NCBI GenBank assembly: GCA_023460955.1
Contig: JAEWOH010000083.1
Location: 13,052-77,051 of the forward strand
Length of the DNA: 64,000 bases
Direction of reading: 5' to 3'
Origin: Bacillota bacterium
Lineage (GTDB): Bacteria > Bacillota > Clostridia > Acetivibrionales > DSM-1351
Every line of letters begins with the position of its first letter. The stretch's first letter is position 1. Of this stretch, positions 24,398 to 32,233 are shown piece after piece. A program made the translations under genes and the position numbers. The notes below the pieces were generated by a model that ran no database searches, had not been told where the DNA came from, and saw only the letters and a program-made list of their open reading frames with translations.

Positions 24398-25108
24398 TTA
24401 CATTAAGAATCTTTTTTTAATGATATGCTTGGAGAAGGCATCTCCCATAAGTTGAATTAACTGAACCAGAATTATCAGAACCAGTACTGCTGCGATTAGA
24501 ATATCGGTTTTGAATCTGGAATAACCGAACCTTACTGCCACATCACCCAGACCACCTGCTCCGAAGGAGCCTGCTAGAGCTGTTGTGGCAATTATTGCAA
24601 TTATGGCTACAGTAAACGCCCTGATTAAGGATGGAAGTGCCTCCGGAATAAGAACCTTCGTAATTATGAAATAATTTGGTGTGCCCATTGCTTTGGCGGC
24701 TTCTATTTTCCCCTTGGCAACCTCCAGGATACTGCTCTCCACTAATCTTCCGAACATTGGTACACAGCTTGCAACAAGTGCGAGAATACAGGCTTCCGGT
24801 CCATAGGCTCTACCTATGAATAACCTTGAAAGAGGCAGTGTCAGTATTATCAATATCATTGAAGGAAGAGACCGGAGTACATTTACAATTGAGCCCAAGA
24901 TTCTGTTTAAAACCGGCAAAGGATAAATCCCCTGTTTATCTGTTACAACGAGAATTATTCCGAGTAAAACTCCAAGCAACAATGTAAAAACAGTTGTAAG
25001 TAATGTCATGTAAATTGTATCCTTGATTGCCGGGGCTATTATCTCCCAAACATCTCTGCTGAAGGCACTCTTAAATACCTCAAACATACTGCTGTTATTC
25101 AAATTCAA
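24398..25108 (-). CDS. metI: Methionine-type ABC permease
   Basis: 236 residues, five to six membrane helices, with EAAKAMGTPNYFIITKVLIPEALP near 150 as the ATPase-docking loop. Sequence style (SLPSMILIILTLPLSRLFIGRAYG) is that of MetI. The TTG start overlaps the metN stop (TTGA) and has a GGAGG site 9-10 nt upstream, so metN and metI are translated together. Confidence 0.9.
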   Translation of the reverse strand: MNLNNSSMFEVFKSAFSRDVWEIIAPAIKDTIYMTLLTTVFTLLLGVLLGIILVVTDKQGIYPLPVLNRILGSIVNVLRSLPSMILIILTLPLSRLFIGRAYGPEACILALVASCVPMFGRLVESSILEVAKGKIEAAKAMGTPNYFIITKVLIPEALPSLIRAFTVAIIAIIATTALAGSFGAGGLGDVAVRFGYSRFKTDILIAAVLVLIILVQLIQLMGDAFSKHIIKKRFLM

Positions 25109-25896
25109 ATATATTCGCCCTCCTTTACCCAGTTATTTGACTGGAACTCTGTATTTATTTTTACGAATAGTCTGGCTGTATCGCTTTTAGGGTTTTGGAA
25201 AATCTCTCTCACCGATCCCTTTTCGACTATCAGCCCATTCTCCAGTACCGCCATATTATTACAGGAATATTTTATTACATCAAGCTCATGTGTAATGAGA
25301 AGGATTGTAAGACCGAGCTTCTTGTTTATATCCTTTAAGAGATCTAGTACCGACAGAGTTGTTTGAGGGTCAAGTGCAGAAGTTGCTTCATCGCTAAGCA
25401 ATACGTCGGGATTATTTGCAAGTGCTCTGGCTATTCCAACCCTCTGCTTCTGACCTCCGCTCAATTGCCCAATATGACAGTTTATTTTATCACTCAGCTC
25501 AACCAGCTCAAGAATCTCTTCTACCCTATTTTTAATCTGTTTTTTATTGTAACCTGCTATTTCAAGCGGATAGGCTACATTCCCGAAGACTGTCCTTGAG
25601 TCAAACAGATTGAAATGTTGAAATATCATGCCTATTTTTTGCCGATGAATATTGAGGTTTCTTTTTGACAATGCAGTAATTTCATGCTCTCCGATTCTTA
25701 TGGTACCCTGGTCAGGAGTTTCAAGCCTGTTCAGGCATCTTATCAATGTGGACTTTCCTGCACCGCTGAAACCTACAATCCCAAAAATATCGCCCTTTTC
25801 AAGTTCAAGATCTATCCCTTTTAAGACTTCAACATTCCCATCTGCATTTCTAAACGTCTTATACAAACCTTGTATTGATATGAAATTCTTTGTCAT
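25105..25896 (-). CDS. metN: Methionine-type ABC ATPase
   Basis: 263 residues. Walker A GFSGAGKSTLIRC near 38-50, Q-loop MIFQHFNLFDSRTV, signature LSGGQKQRVGIARAL, Walker B VLLSDEATSALDP. SDEATSALDP and the IFQHFNL Q-loop are usual in MetN. It lacks most of the ~80-residue C-terminal ACT-like domain through which methionine inhibits E. coli MetN (343 residues there), so feedback inhibition is probably absent. It follows the nifK-like gene by 47 nt, placing a methionine-type importer inside the nitrogenase-like operon. Confidence 0.92.
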   Translation of the reverse strand: MTKNFISIQGLYKTFRNADGNVEVLKGIDLELEKGDIFGIVGFSGAGKSTLIRCLNRLETPDQGTIRIGEHEITALSKRNLNIHRQKIGMIFQHFNLFDSRTVFGNVAYPLEIAGYNKKQIKNRVEEILELVELSDKINCHIGQLSGGQKQRVGIARALANNPDVLLSDEATSALDPQTTLSVLDLLKDINKKLGLTILLITHELDVIKYSCNNMAVLENGLIVEKGSVREIFQNPKSDTARLFVKINTEFQSNNWVKEGEYI

Positions 25897-25943
25897 AGTT
25901 ACCCCCGCTTCATTCCTTAGAATGTAAAGACGCTTACTGCCTT

Positions 25944-27260
25944 TTACCTATAAGTATTAAGTACAATGTCGTAAATATCTTCAATAGCTCTCAAACCACC
26001 GTTGTATCCTGCATATGCGCAGTTTAGTACAAGCCTGTAGGTTACTGGTGCGCTTATTATTAGTAAATCTGCCTTTATATCGCTTGCCAGGTCCCGTTCC
26101 CAACCGCTGCCCAGAATAAGTGCCCTGTTTTTCTGGGGTTCTTCACGGATCTCCTGCTGAATAGCTCCACCGTCTATTGAAAAGCTCACATCGGCTGATC
26201 TTAAATCAGATATCTTTAAAAACTGTTGTCTTATACCTTCACGAAATTCCTCGGGAGAATCGTCTATTATGTATTGCTTTGCAGGAATTATGCCTAATTC
26301 ACTTAAAAGGAATTTGGAAAAGCCTATGGAGTAAGATGCGTCAAGAATAGTGTAAAACCGTCTGGGGATTCCATATCTGAATTCAAGCATGAAGTCTGCA
26401 GTTCTTTCAATAAAGGAATAATACTTTTCTTCTTCCTTCCGGATGAATTCGTCAACTATTTTAATATCAAGTTCTCCGAACTCAGCTACCTGTCTGAGAA
26501 ACTTGGTTGTCTCTATTCCACCGATGGGCAGATAGGGAAAATGAACGTATGGTGTGCCGTATTTCTCCTCAAGATGCTTTACTATCCCAAGTCCCGTCCA
26601 GCTGTTTATTAAAATATTGAACTCTGCCTCAGGTATCGTTTTCCATTCCTCAACACCACCGGATTCGTTTCCAAAAAGAATATTTACTTTCAGCCCGATT
26701 CCTTCCAGTATACGCTTGATTTCTTCAAGATTTCCATTCCAGTAAGGGTCTTGATAAGGAACTGTAGCAAAAACGTTAACCAGACCTTTTTTTATTTCTT
26801 CGCCCTTGTTATAGATATCAACATATTGATCCACAATAGCATTTACAACTGTCTCATGACTTACATAGTTGTTACTTTTAAAACCACCGGTCTCTGCGAA
26901 AACAACCGGCTTACCCTGTGCTTGGTATTCCCCTGCAACTCTTCCCACATCGTCACCGACAATATCTGAGGTACAGCCTGTTAGTATAACGTACAAGTCA
27001 GCATCAATAACTTTGAAAGCACCATCCAATACATTTCTGAGTCTGCCCTCTCCACCGTATACAACTTCTGCTTCACTTGCATTTGTGCAGGGAATGGTAT
27101 TTCCTCCGGCATAACCCTCACCCTGACCAATCAATCCGCTGACCTTTGAGCTGCAGCCGGGGCCAGCATGCAGGACAGGTACACCTCTTTTAATTGCTAC
27201 AACGGTTTGTTGGGCGCCTATAGCACAGCTATATCTGGGCTGCTCAATAAATTTCAACAT
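25944..27260 (-). CDS. NifK-like subunit of a nitrogenase-like reductase (MarK candidate)
   Basis: 438 residues, shorter than NifK (~520). The three P-cluster cysteines expected from the beta subunit are present: C12 (RYSCAIGAQQ), C36 (HAGPGCSS) and C96 (VILTGCTSDIVGDDV). The gene overlaps the nifD-like gene by 17 nt with its ribosome site inside it, as in true dinitrogenase pairs. With the NifD-like partner it would form the catalytic heterotetramer. The sulfur-metabolism setting favours methylthio-alkane reductase over N2 reduction; group IV nitrogenase-like enzymes of other function are the alternative. Confidence 0.85.
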   Translation of the reverse strand: MLKFIEQPRYSCAIGAQQTVVAIKRGVPVLHAGPGCSSKVSGLIGQGEGYAGGNTIPCTNASEAEVVYGGEGRLRNVLDGAFKVIDADLYVILTGCTSDIVGDDVGRVAGEYQAQGKPVVFAETGGFKSNNYVSHETVVNAIVDQYVDIYNKGEEIKKGLVNVFATVPYQDPYWNGNLEEIKRILEGIGLKVNILFGNESGGVEEWKTIPEAEFNILINSWTGLGIVKHLEEKYGTPYVHFPYLPIGGIETTKFLRQVAEFGELDIKIVDEFIRKEEEKYYSFIERTADFMLEFRYGIPRRFYTILDASYSIGFSKFLLSELGIIPAKQYIIDDSPEEFREGIRQQFLKISDLRSADVSFSIDGGAIQQEIREEPQKNRALILGSGWERDLASDIKADLLIISAPVTYRLVLNCAYAGYNGGLRAIEDIYDIVLNTYR

Positions 27261-28725
27261 CTACATTACCTCCGAGAAAAGAAAATGGATTTTGTTCCAG
27301 CCACCATTTTGTGTAAGGCATAGTGCTGTGTTTAGCAAGATTGGTGACAAATTCCCTATTGTCCAGTGTCTCTATTATTCTTTCAGCATAGTTCAGGACT
27401 CCCTGATAACCGAAACCAAACTGCTCATCGCCAATCAGGAGTGTCGGAACACCAAGCTTTGCTCCCCAAAGAGTCATTCCTCCATGTCTTGCTATCATGA
27501 TGTCAGGACGTACTCTATTAAGTATGTTTACCAATTCATAAGCCTGTTTGTTACATACATTATAGTTATGAACATCTCCATAGGTTGCAACGTCATGTGC
27601 CAGAGCATCTGAGACAGGATCACCGTTGTCATATATAGGATCATGATGGAATATGGCGGCTCCCTGAACATCTAGCCCCAGTTCTCTTAAAAGAGCTATC
27701 AGCGCATGGCCATGAGCTGCCCCGGCTGTGAGATAAGCCGTCTTACCCTGAAGTTTTTTCCTGTATTCTTCAAGCTTCGGCAATACTCTAGCATGTTCTT
27801 TTTTGATATATTCCTCGACTTCGGCTTCTCTATCCAAAACTCTGCCCAATTCTCTCAACCAGTTATCAGTGCCGGGTACACCGTATGCAGGAGGAGCTTT
27901 AATTTCCGGTACACCATATATCTGTTCCAGAGCAGCACCTATATATGTACCTAACGTCGGACATATCTGAATAGTGGCCGCTGCTTCTGATATATACTCC
28001 AGATCTGCCACAGTAGAAAATGGCACAACATAGTTCGCTTCATAGCCCAAGGTCTTTAATATATCATCAAAAATGTGACTGCCCCAGAAATTTATAATGT
28101 TTACTTTATTAGTTTTTGTTCTGGGCGGCTTTACTATTTTTCTGACGATTGAATGGTAGGCAGAATCAAAGCCGGTGGTCCATATCTTTGAACGGAAGCC
28201 TTCACAATAGCAACCGACCACAGGTATTCCCAACTCTTCTGTCAAATCATTTGCTACAAATTCCACATCATCGCCAATAATAGCTGAAGCACAGGAAGTA
28301 GTAATAAATATAGCATTTGGTTTTACTCTTTGATATACTTCTTTCACTGTCTCCCTCAGTTTGTTTGTAGCGCCGAATATAGTATCCTTTTCTTCAATGT
28401 TTGTGTTAAAATACCGTCCTATAGCCGGAGGAAGATTTCTTTCCATCTGTCCTACTCTGTAAACAAAGTTAAAACCAAAGAAATCACCTGAACAGCCTAC
28501 CGGAGCATGATTTATAATTGCAGCATCCTTAATCATTGAAAGCTGACAAAACGCATTTCCAGAGCTGCAGCCCATGCATTGGCTAAAACTTCTGGTACTG
28601 TCCTGAAGCTTTCCGGTTCTTGAACATTTCACCAGCTCGCCTGCAGTTCCTTCAAAACCTGTTATAGACCCCAGTCTGACTTCGCGTATTTGTACTTCGG
28701 GACTTTTTAAATTAACTGAACTCAT
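27244..28725 (-). CDS. NifD-like catalytic subunit of a nitrogenase-like reductase (MarD candidate)
   Basis: 493 residues. P-cluster cysteines C60, C78 (APVGCSGD) and C145 (TTSCASAIIGDDV) are conserved. C255 (IQICPTLGTYIG) lines up by eye with the cysteine that holds the iron-molybdenum cofactor in NifD (Cys275 in Azotobacter). The second cofactor ligand, His442 in the SWDYSGPYHGFDGF region, has no obvious match: the corresponding part reads LIGDEQFGFGYQGVLNYAER. Extra cysteines C34, C50 and C53 lie near the N-terminus. This points to a related but different active-site metal cluster. It follows the nifH-like gene by 32 nt. Confidence 0.87.
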   Translation of the reverse strand: MSSVNLKSPEVQIREVRLGSITGFEGTAGELVKCSRTGKLQDSTRSFSQCMGCSSGNAFCQLSMIKDAAIINHAPVGCSGDFFGFNFVYRVGQMERNLPPAIGRYFNTNIEEKDTIFGATNKLRETVKEVYQRVKPNAIFITTSCASAIIGDDVEFVANDLTEELGIPVVGCYCEGFRSKIWTTGFDSAYHSIVRKIVKPPRTKTNKVNIINFWGSHIFDDILKTLGYEANYVVPFSTVADLEYISEAAATIQICPTLGTYIGAALEQIYGVPEIKAPPAYGVPGTDNWLRELGRVLDREAEVEEYIKKEHARVLPKLEEYRKKLQGKTAYLTAGAAHGHALIALLRELGLDVQGAAIFHHDPIYDNGDPVSDALAHDVATYGDVHNYNVCNKQAYELVNILNRVRPDIMIARHGGMTLWGAKLGVPTLLIGDEQFGFGYQGVLNYAERIIETLDNREFVTNLAKHSTMPYTKWWLEQNPFSFLGGNVDVEIY

Positions 28726-28757
28726 ATTTGTATTACCTCCCTTCCAATCATTTCTTT

Positions 28758-29636
28758 TTATAGATTTCCGGCAGCTTCGGTTCTTACCTCACCTGTTTCC
28801 AAGGCCAGCAGGTAATCTCCCCATTTTGCGGCCCAGGCTCTAAGCTCAGATACTTCAAGAGGCGATGGAACCTTTGAATGTTCATGCCCTGCAATCCTGG
28901 CTGCAAGTGATTTATAAACCTGTGCCTGCTTGGAGTCAGGGGCTGCTTCAATTGTCGTTTTGCCCTGAAGTTCGCTTTGAGTAACTGTTACAGATCGCGG
29001 TACATATTCAACCACCTGTGTATTAGTTTGTTTAACAAAATCATCGATTATATCCTTAGCGTACGGTGCATTTATTGAGTTTGCAATAACTCCGCCTAAA
29101 AGAGCTCCTCCTGAATTGGAATATTTGTGAATTCCCTTAAATAGATTGTTAGCTGCGTATACGGCCATGAAATCAGCAGAGGAAACAGTAAATACATGTT
29201 CGGCAATCCCTTCCCTTATTGGGACTGCAAAGCCTCCGCATACAACATCTCCAAGTACGTCATATATAACATAATCAAGATCCAGTTCTTCAAATATATT
29301 CTGCTGCTTGAAAAGCTGTACTGCAGTTATTATTCCGCGACCTGCGCAGCCTACGCCAGGTGCAGGTCCTCCTGCTTCAACACAGTAAATCCCGTTAAAG
29401 CCTTCAAAAATAACCTCATGTGCCTTGACTGAATTTTTTTCTCTCAAGGTGTCCAATACTGTCGGTATGTAATTTCCGCCTCTCAGTGTATTTGTAGAGT
29501 CGCTTTTTGGATCACACCCAAATTGCATTACCTTGTAGCCTGCAACTGAAAGGGCTGCACTTATGTTTGAGGTTGTTGTTGATTTTCCGATACCTCCTTT
29601 TCCATAAATAGCTATCTGTTTGATTTTCTTTGCCAT
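28758..29636 (-). CDS. NifH-like iron protein (MarH candidate)
   Basis: 292 residues from the ATG at 29636, which has a GGAGAGAG site; the ATG six codons earlier has none. It passes electrons to the NifDK-like partner with ATP hydrolysis. P-loop GKGGIGKS at 12-19, switch CDPKSDST at 41-48, [4Fe-4S] ligands C97 (GVGCAGRG) and C133 (VLGDVVCGGF), and Arg100, the residue ADP-ribosylated in regulated nitrogenases. Numbering almost matches NifH exactly. It is more divergent than an N2-fixing NifH (for example GKSTTTSNISAALS is kept but SADST-type Ala is Lys-Ser-Asp). Confidence 0.92.
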   Translation of the reverse strand: MAKKIKQIAIYGKGGIGKSTTTSNISAALSVAGYKVMQFGCDPKSDSTNTLRGGNYIPTVLDTLREKNSVKAHEVIFEGFNGIYCVEAGGPAPGVGCAGRGIITAVQLFKQQNIFEELDLDYVIYDVLGDVVCGGFAVPIREGIAEHVFTVSSADFMAVYAANNLFKGIHKYSNSGGALLGGVIANSINAPYAKDIIDDFVKQTNTQVVEYVPRSVTVTQSELQGKTTIEAAPDSKQAQVYKSLAARIAGHEHSKVPSPLEVSELRAWAAKWGDYLLALETGEVRTEAAGNL

Positions 29637-29664
29637 TTGACTCTCTCCATTCATATTTTTTGGC

Positions 29665-30027
29665 TTATAAATTTATTTTCAGCTTTACCTGTTCAGGTAA
29701 AAGAGATGAAACAATTTTGTTCAAGGCTGAATAAATTAAATCCGGCATAACATATGTTTTGATACCTGCTTGTAACAGTGCCTGCTCAGCTCCGAACCCA
29801 ATCTGGGAAACAACTACGAAACTGCAATCAGATAATTCCCTTATAGCCTGATTAAGTAATGAAAAACTGTGTTCACCAGTACTACACGGTGGAATTGTAT
29901 TTCGTGTCTCCTTGAAACTCCATTCTCCGGTATCAGAGACTTCAAAAATTATAAATTGTCTGCAATGACCAAAATGTTGATTTACAACTTTTCCATCACT
30001 GCTTGCAACTGCAATCCTATAGGTCAT
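29665..30027 (-). CDS. NifX/NifB-C-terminal-like protein 1
   Basis: 120 residues. The start YRIAVASSDGKVVNQHFGHCRQFIIFEV and the GFGAEQALLQAGIKTYV end are typical of the NifX/NafY/NifB-tail family, with the HFGHC motif that probably contacts cofactor. It lies between the NifB-like and NifH-like genes. Since the NifB-like protein here has no NifX tail, this protein probably supplies that function as a separate chain: holding the iron-sulfur core made by the radical SAM enzyme on its way to the catalytic subunit. Confidence 0.88.
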   Translation of the reverse strand: MTYRIAVASSDGKVVNQHFGHCRQFIIFEVSDTGEWSFKETRNTIPPCSTGEHSFSLLNQAIRELSDCSFVVVSQIGFGAEQALLQAGIKTYVMPDLIYSALNKIVSSLLPEQVKLKINL

Positions 30028-30056
30028 ATATAGATCCCCTCTTTTCAGAATTTTTC

Positions 30057-30962
30057 TTATCCGTGTGAAAAGGTATTTAAGGGCTCCTCATATAGTAATT
30101 CTGCCAGATCCTTACCTTTTCCGGGAATCCCGCAGGCATCGGCCCGACACTGCTGGCAATGCCGAAAAACCTTTAGATGTTTCTCTGCGTTAATCCTTGC
30201 ATTATTCAACTCGTTGCAGTCTGGTGCACTATAATTTATCATTTCATTCTGAGGTATAAGCGGAATAATGTTCATCATTGAAGCACCGGCTTCAGCGGCA
30301 GTCTTGGCGATTTCCTCGATATGATGATAATTTAGTGCTGGAATTAATACCGTGTTGACCTTAACAGTCACTCCTAAAAGACTAATCCTCTTTATCCCTT
30401 CAAGCTGCTTTCTAATGAGAATTTCTGCGCCTTCCTTACCCTCTATGTATTGTCCCTTATAAAATATTCCTGAACAAATATCCTTTAGTATGTCAGGATT
30501 TACAGCATTTACTGTTACAGAGATAGTTTTTATTCCTACCTGAACAATCCTTTCTGCATACTCATACAGTAATAAACCGTTTGTACTTAGACACTTTATT
30601 AACTGAGGATACTTCTCATCCAGGAGCTGAAAGGTATCAAGAGCACTTTGTGTCGCAAGAGTATCCCCCGGACCTGCTATTCCTACAACTGTTATGTCCG
30701 GACATAGTATAAGAGCTTTTTCTACTTTTTTCAGTGCCTCCTCAGGCTTTAAAACCTTGCTGGTTACACCGGGACGATTTTCTGTTTTGTTGATACTTCT
30801 TTTACAAAATTTGCATTGAATATTGCAGCTTGGACTAACGGGCAGATGAATCCGCCCATATTTAAAATGTGCCTCACCACTGAAACAGGGGTGTTTTTTC
30901 ACCAAATGATTAAAACCCTCTTTGTTTACAGCAGAAATATCCTGATTTGCATTAATTGCCAT
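30057..30962 (-). CDS. NifB-like radical SAM cofactor maturase (MarB candidate)
   Basis: 301 residues from the ATG at 30962 (AGGGGTGG site); a TTG seven codons upstream overlaps that site. Radical SAM cluster motif C46-x3-C50-x2-C53 (SCNIQCKFCKRS), followed by ENRPGVTSKVL; near the C-terminus FRHCQQCRADACGIPG matches the conserved NifB end that binds the precursor clusters. NifB fuses two [4Fe-4S] clusters with a carbide into NifB-co. The NifX-like tail of most bacterial NifB is absent, as in short archaeal NifB. In R. rubrum a NifB-like protein (MarB) is encoded with marHDK. Confidence 0.88.
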   Translation of the reverse strand: MAINANQDISAVNKEGFNHLVKKHPCFSGEAHFKYGRIHLPVSPSCNIQCKFCKRSINKTENRPGVTSKVLKPEEALKKVEKALILCPDITVVGIAGPGDTLATQSALDTFQLLDEKYPQLIKCLSTNGLLLYEYAERIVQVGIKTISVTVNAVNPDILKDICSGIFYKGQYIEGKEGAEILIRKQLEGIKRISLLGVTVKVNTVLIPALNYHHIEEIAKTAAEAGASMMNIIPLIPQNEMINYSAPDCNELNNARINAEKHLKVFRHCQQCRADACGIPGKGKDLAELLYEEPLNTFSHG

Positions 30963-31031
30963 AATACCACCCCTGTTAAGCAATTTAAGTGCTAAAATAA
31001 TACTTTGACTTTCGGTAAGAGAAAAACAAAA

Positions 31032-31063
31032 AGACCAAGTAAACCTTACGGTTAACTTAGTCT
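31032..31063 (-). terminator. Terminator/attenuator between yezD and the nifB-like gene
   Basis: 14-position stem (AGACTAAGTTAACC with GGTTTACTTGGTCT, one mismatch, one G-U), 4-nt loop, then TTTTTGTTTTTC on the minus strand. Most transcripts from the yezD promoter may stop here. Confidence 0.75.
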
Positions 31064-31111
31064 CTAATATTTTTAGTCAACTAAATAATCTTTATTATTT
31101 TATGTAATAAT

Positions 31112-31276
31112 TTATTTTACTCTTACCTTCTCATTTTTTTCAATTTGTATGAGTTTACCATCCTGAAATACAAGAGTTATTGATCCATATCTCAGAGTTT
31201 TTGCCAGTTCAAATAATTTTTCAATATCATCCTTTGAGATTGGTACTTTTGCCTGATTATCCTGATCAATTCCCAC
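31112..31276 (-). CDS. YezD-family small protein (54 aa)
   Basis: 54 residues from a GTG with an AAGGTGG site 7 nt upstream. IEKLFELAKTLRYGSITLVF and QDGKLIQIEKNEKVRV match the YezD family (DUF2292), small proteins that repeatedly occur next to sulfur-assimilation genes in Firmicutes. The function is unknown. Here it is the first gene behind a strong promoter and the first of the nitrogenase-like/sulfur operon, with a terminator between it and the next gene. Its presence ties the cluster to sulfur supply rather than nitrogen. Confidence 0.8.
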   Translation of the reverse strand: MGIDQDNQAKVPISKDDIEKLFELAKTLRYGSITLVFQDGKLIQIEKNEKVRVK

Positions 31277-31378
31277 TTCAGCACCACCTTCATATTTATT
31301 GGGTTACTTTTGAGAACTTTCCTCTAAAATAATCCCTATTAAAATGATAAATCATATATGTTTTATATGTTATTTAAG

Positions 31379-31407
31379 AGTATATTACTTTAGTTAAAAA
31401 CTGTCAA
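31379..31407 (-). promoter_or_regulatory. Promoter of the yezD/nitrogenase-like operon
   Basis: Minus strand: perfect -35 TTGACA (31402-31407), 17-bp spacer, -10 TATACT (31379-31384). A ~95-nt leader follows; no SAM (S-box) riboswitch core was seen in it. Confidence 0.8.
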
Positions 31408-31441
31408 TAGTTTTTTAAAAAAATTATTTAGCAACTTATAC

Positions 31442-31476
31442 AAAAGGCATGTCTCTTAATCCGAGACATGCCTTTT
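31442..31476 (-). terminator. Terminator after the CBS/ACT gene
   Basis: Perfect 14-bp stem AAAAGGCATGTCTC/GAGACATGCCTTTT, 7-nt loop, T-run on the minus strand. Ends the liv operon side just before the sulfur-operon promoter. Confidence 0.85.
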
Positions 31477-31504
31477 CGAGTATACATTAAGTTATAAAAA
31501 TAAA

Positions 31505-32146
31505 TTATTTGTTCTGCAGCTTGTAAATAATCCTGCAGCCCTGTTCAGTAATATATTTTTCAATATCGGTTGTATTCAGTGAATTTGTTCCTATCACTAC
31601 ATTACTCTTGCCAAAGGCACTGCTGTAAACAGCAACATGAGTTATATTGGCATTGAACTTTGCAAAGGTACTTGTTATCATAGACAGCATGCCGGGAGCG
31701 TCATCAACCTCTATAGTCATTCTTGTACCCAGTTCCCTGAAGCCTAAAAGTTCTATAAACGAATTAAAAATATCTCCTTCAGTTATTATACCCACCAGCT
31801 TGTCATTTTCAACTACAGGAAGAAATCCTATATCATTATCTCTCATAAGCAGTGCAGCTTCCTCCAGCAAAGCATTCGGAGATACCGTAACCGGGTTTTT
31901 AGACATAATGCTGCTGACTTTGGTTTTTGCAAGAAGATAAGTAATTTCTCCCATGCTTAATGCTGTGGCTTTTGAAGGAGAGACTTTGACGATATCTCCT
32001 CTTGATACAACACCAACAAGCTTGCCGTTTTCGACAACCGGAAGACGTTTAATGCCGTTGTTTTTTATAATCTCCTGAGCATCCGGAATTGTCTGCGTAG
32101 GTGAAATTGTAAAGGGATTTGAAGTCATTTTGTTTCTTACAAACAT
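31505..32146 (-). CDS. CBS-pair/ACT domain protein (AcuB-like)
   Basis: 213 residues. Two CBS domains (about 7-60 and 75-130; MTSNPFTISPTQTIPDAQEII and IMSKNPVTVSPNALLEEAALL) bind adenine nucleotides; a C-terminal ACT domain (about 140-205, TRMTIEVDDAPGMLSMITSTF) binds amino acids. AcuB-like proteins have this layout; the target is unknown. It follows livF by 87 nt on the same strand and ends at a terminator, so it may sense branched-chain amino acids or energy state for the liv transporter (inference). Confidence 0.85.
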   Translation of the reverse strand: MFVRNKMTSNPFTISPTQTIPDAQEIIKNNGIKRLPVVENGKLVGVVSRGDIVKVSPSKATALSMGEITYLLAKTKVSSIMSKNPVTVSPNALLEEAALLMRDNDIGFLPVVENDKLVGIITEGDIFNSFIELLGFRELGTRMTIEVDDAPGMLSMITSTFAKFNANITHVAVYSSAFGKSNVVIGTNSLNTTDIEKYITEQGCRIIYKLQNK

Positions 32147-32233
32147 AAATAATCCTCCTTAACGTGGGTTGCACGTTGTGAAATAATATTAAATTTTACA
32201 TAGTAGAAAACATCTGTAGTGAATAAATATTTG

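Noticed and set aside
25944..30962. A molybdenum nitrogenase for N2 fixation
   Set aside because: No nifE, nifN, nifV, nitrogen regulators or molybdate transport are present; the cofactor histidine is not seen; all neighbours handle sulfur.
31277..31378. SAM (S-box) riboswitch ahead of the sulfur operon
   Set aside because: The ~95-nt leader is too short and lacks the conserved S-box core; no terminator follows before yezD.
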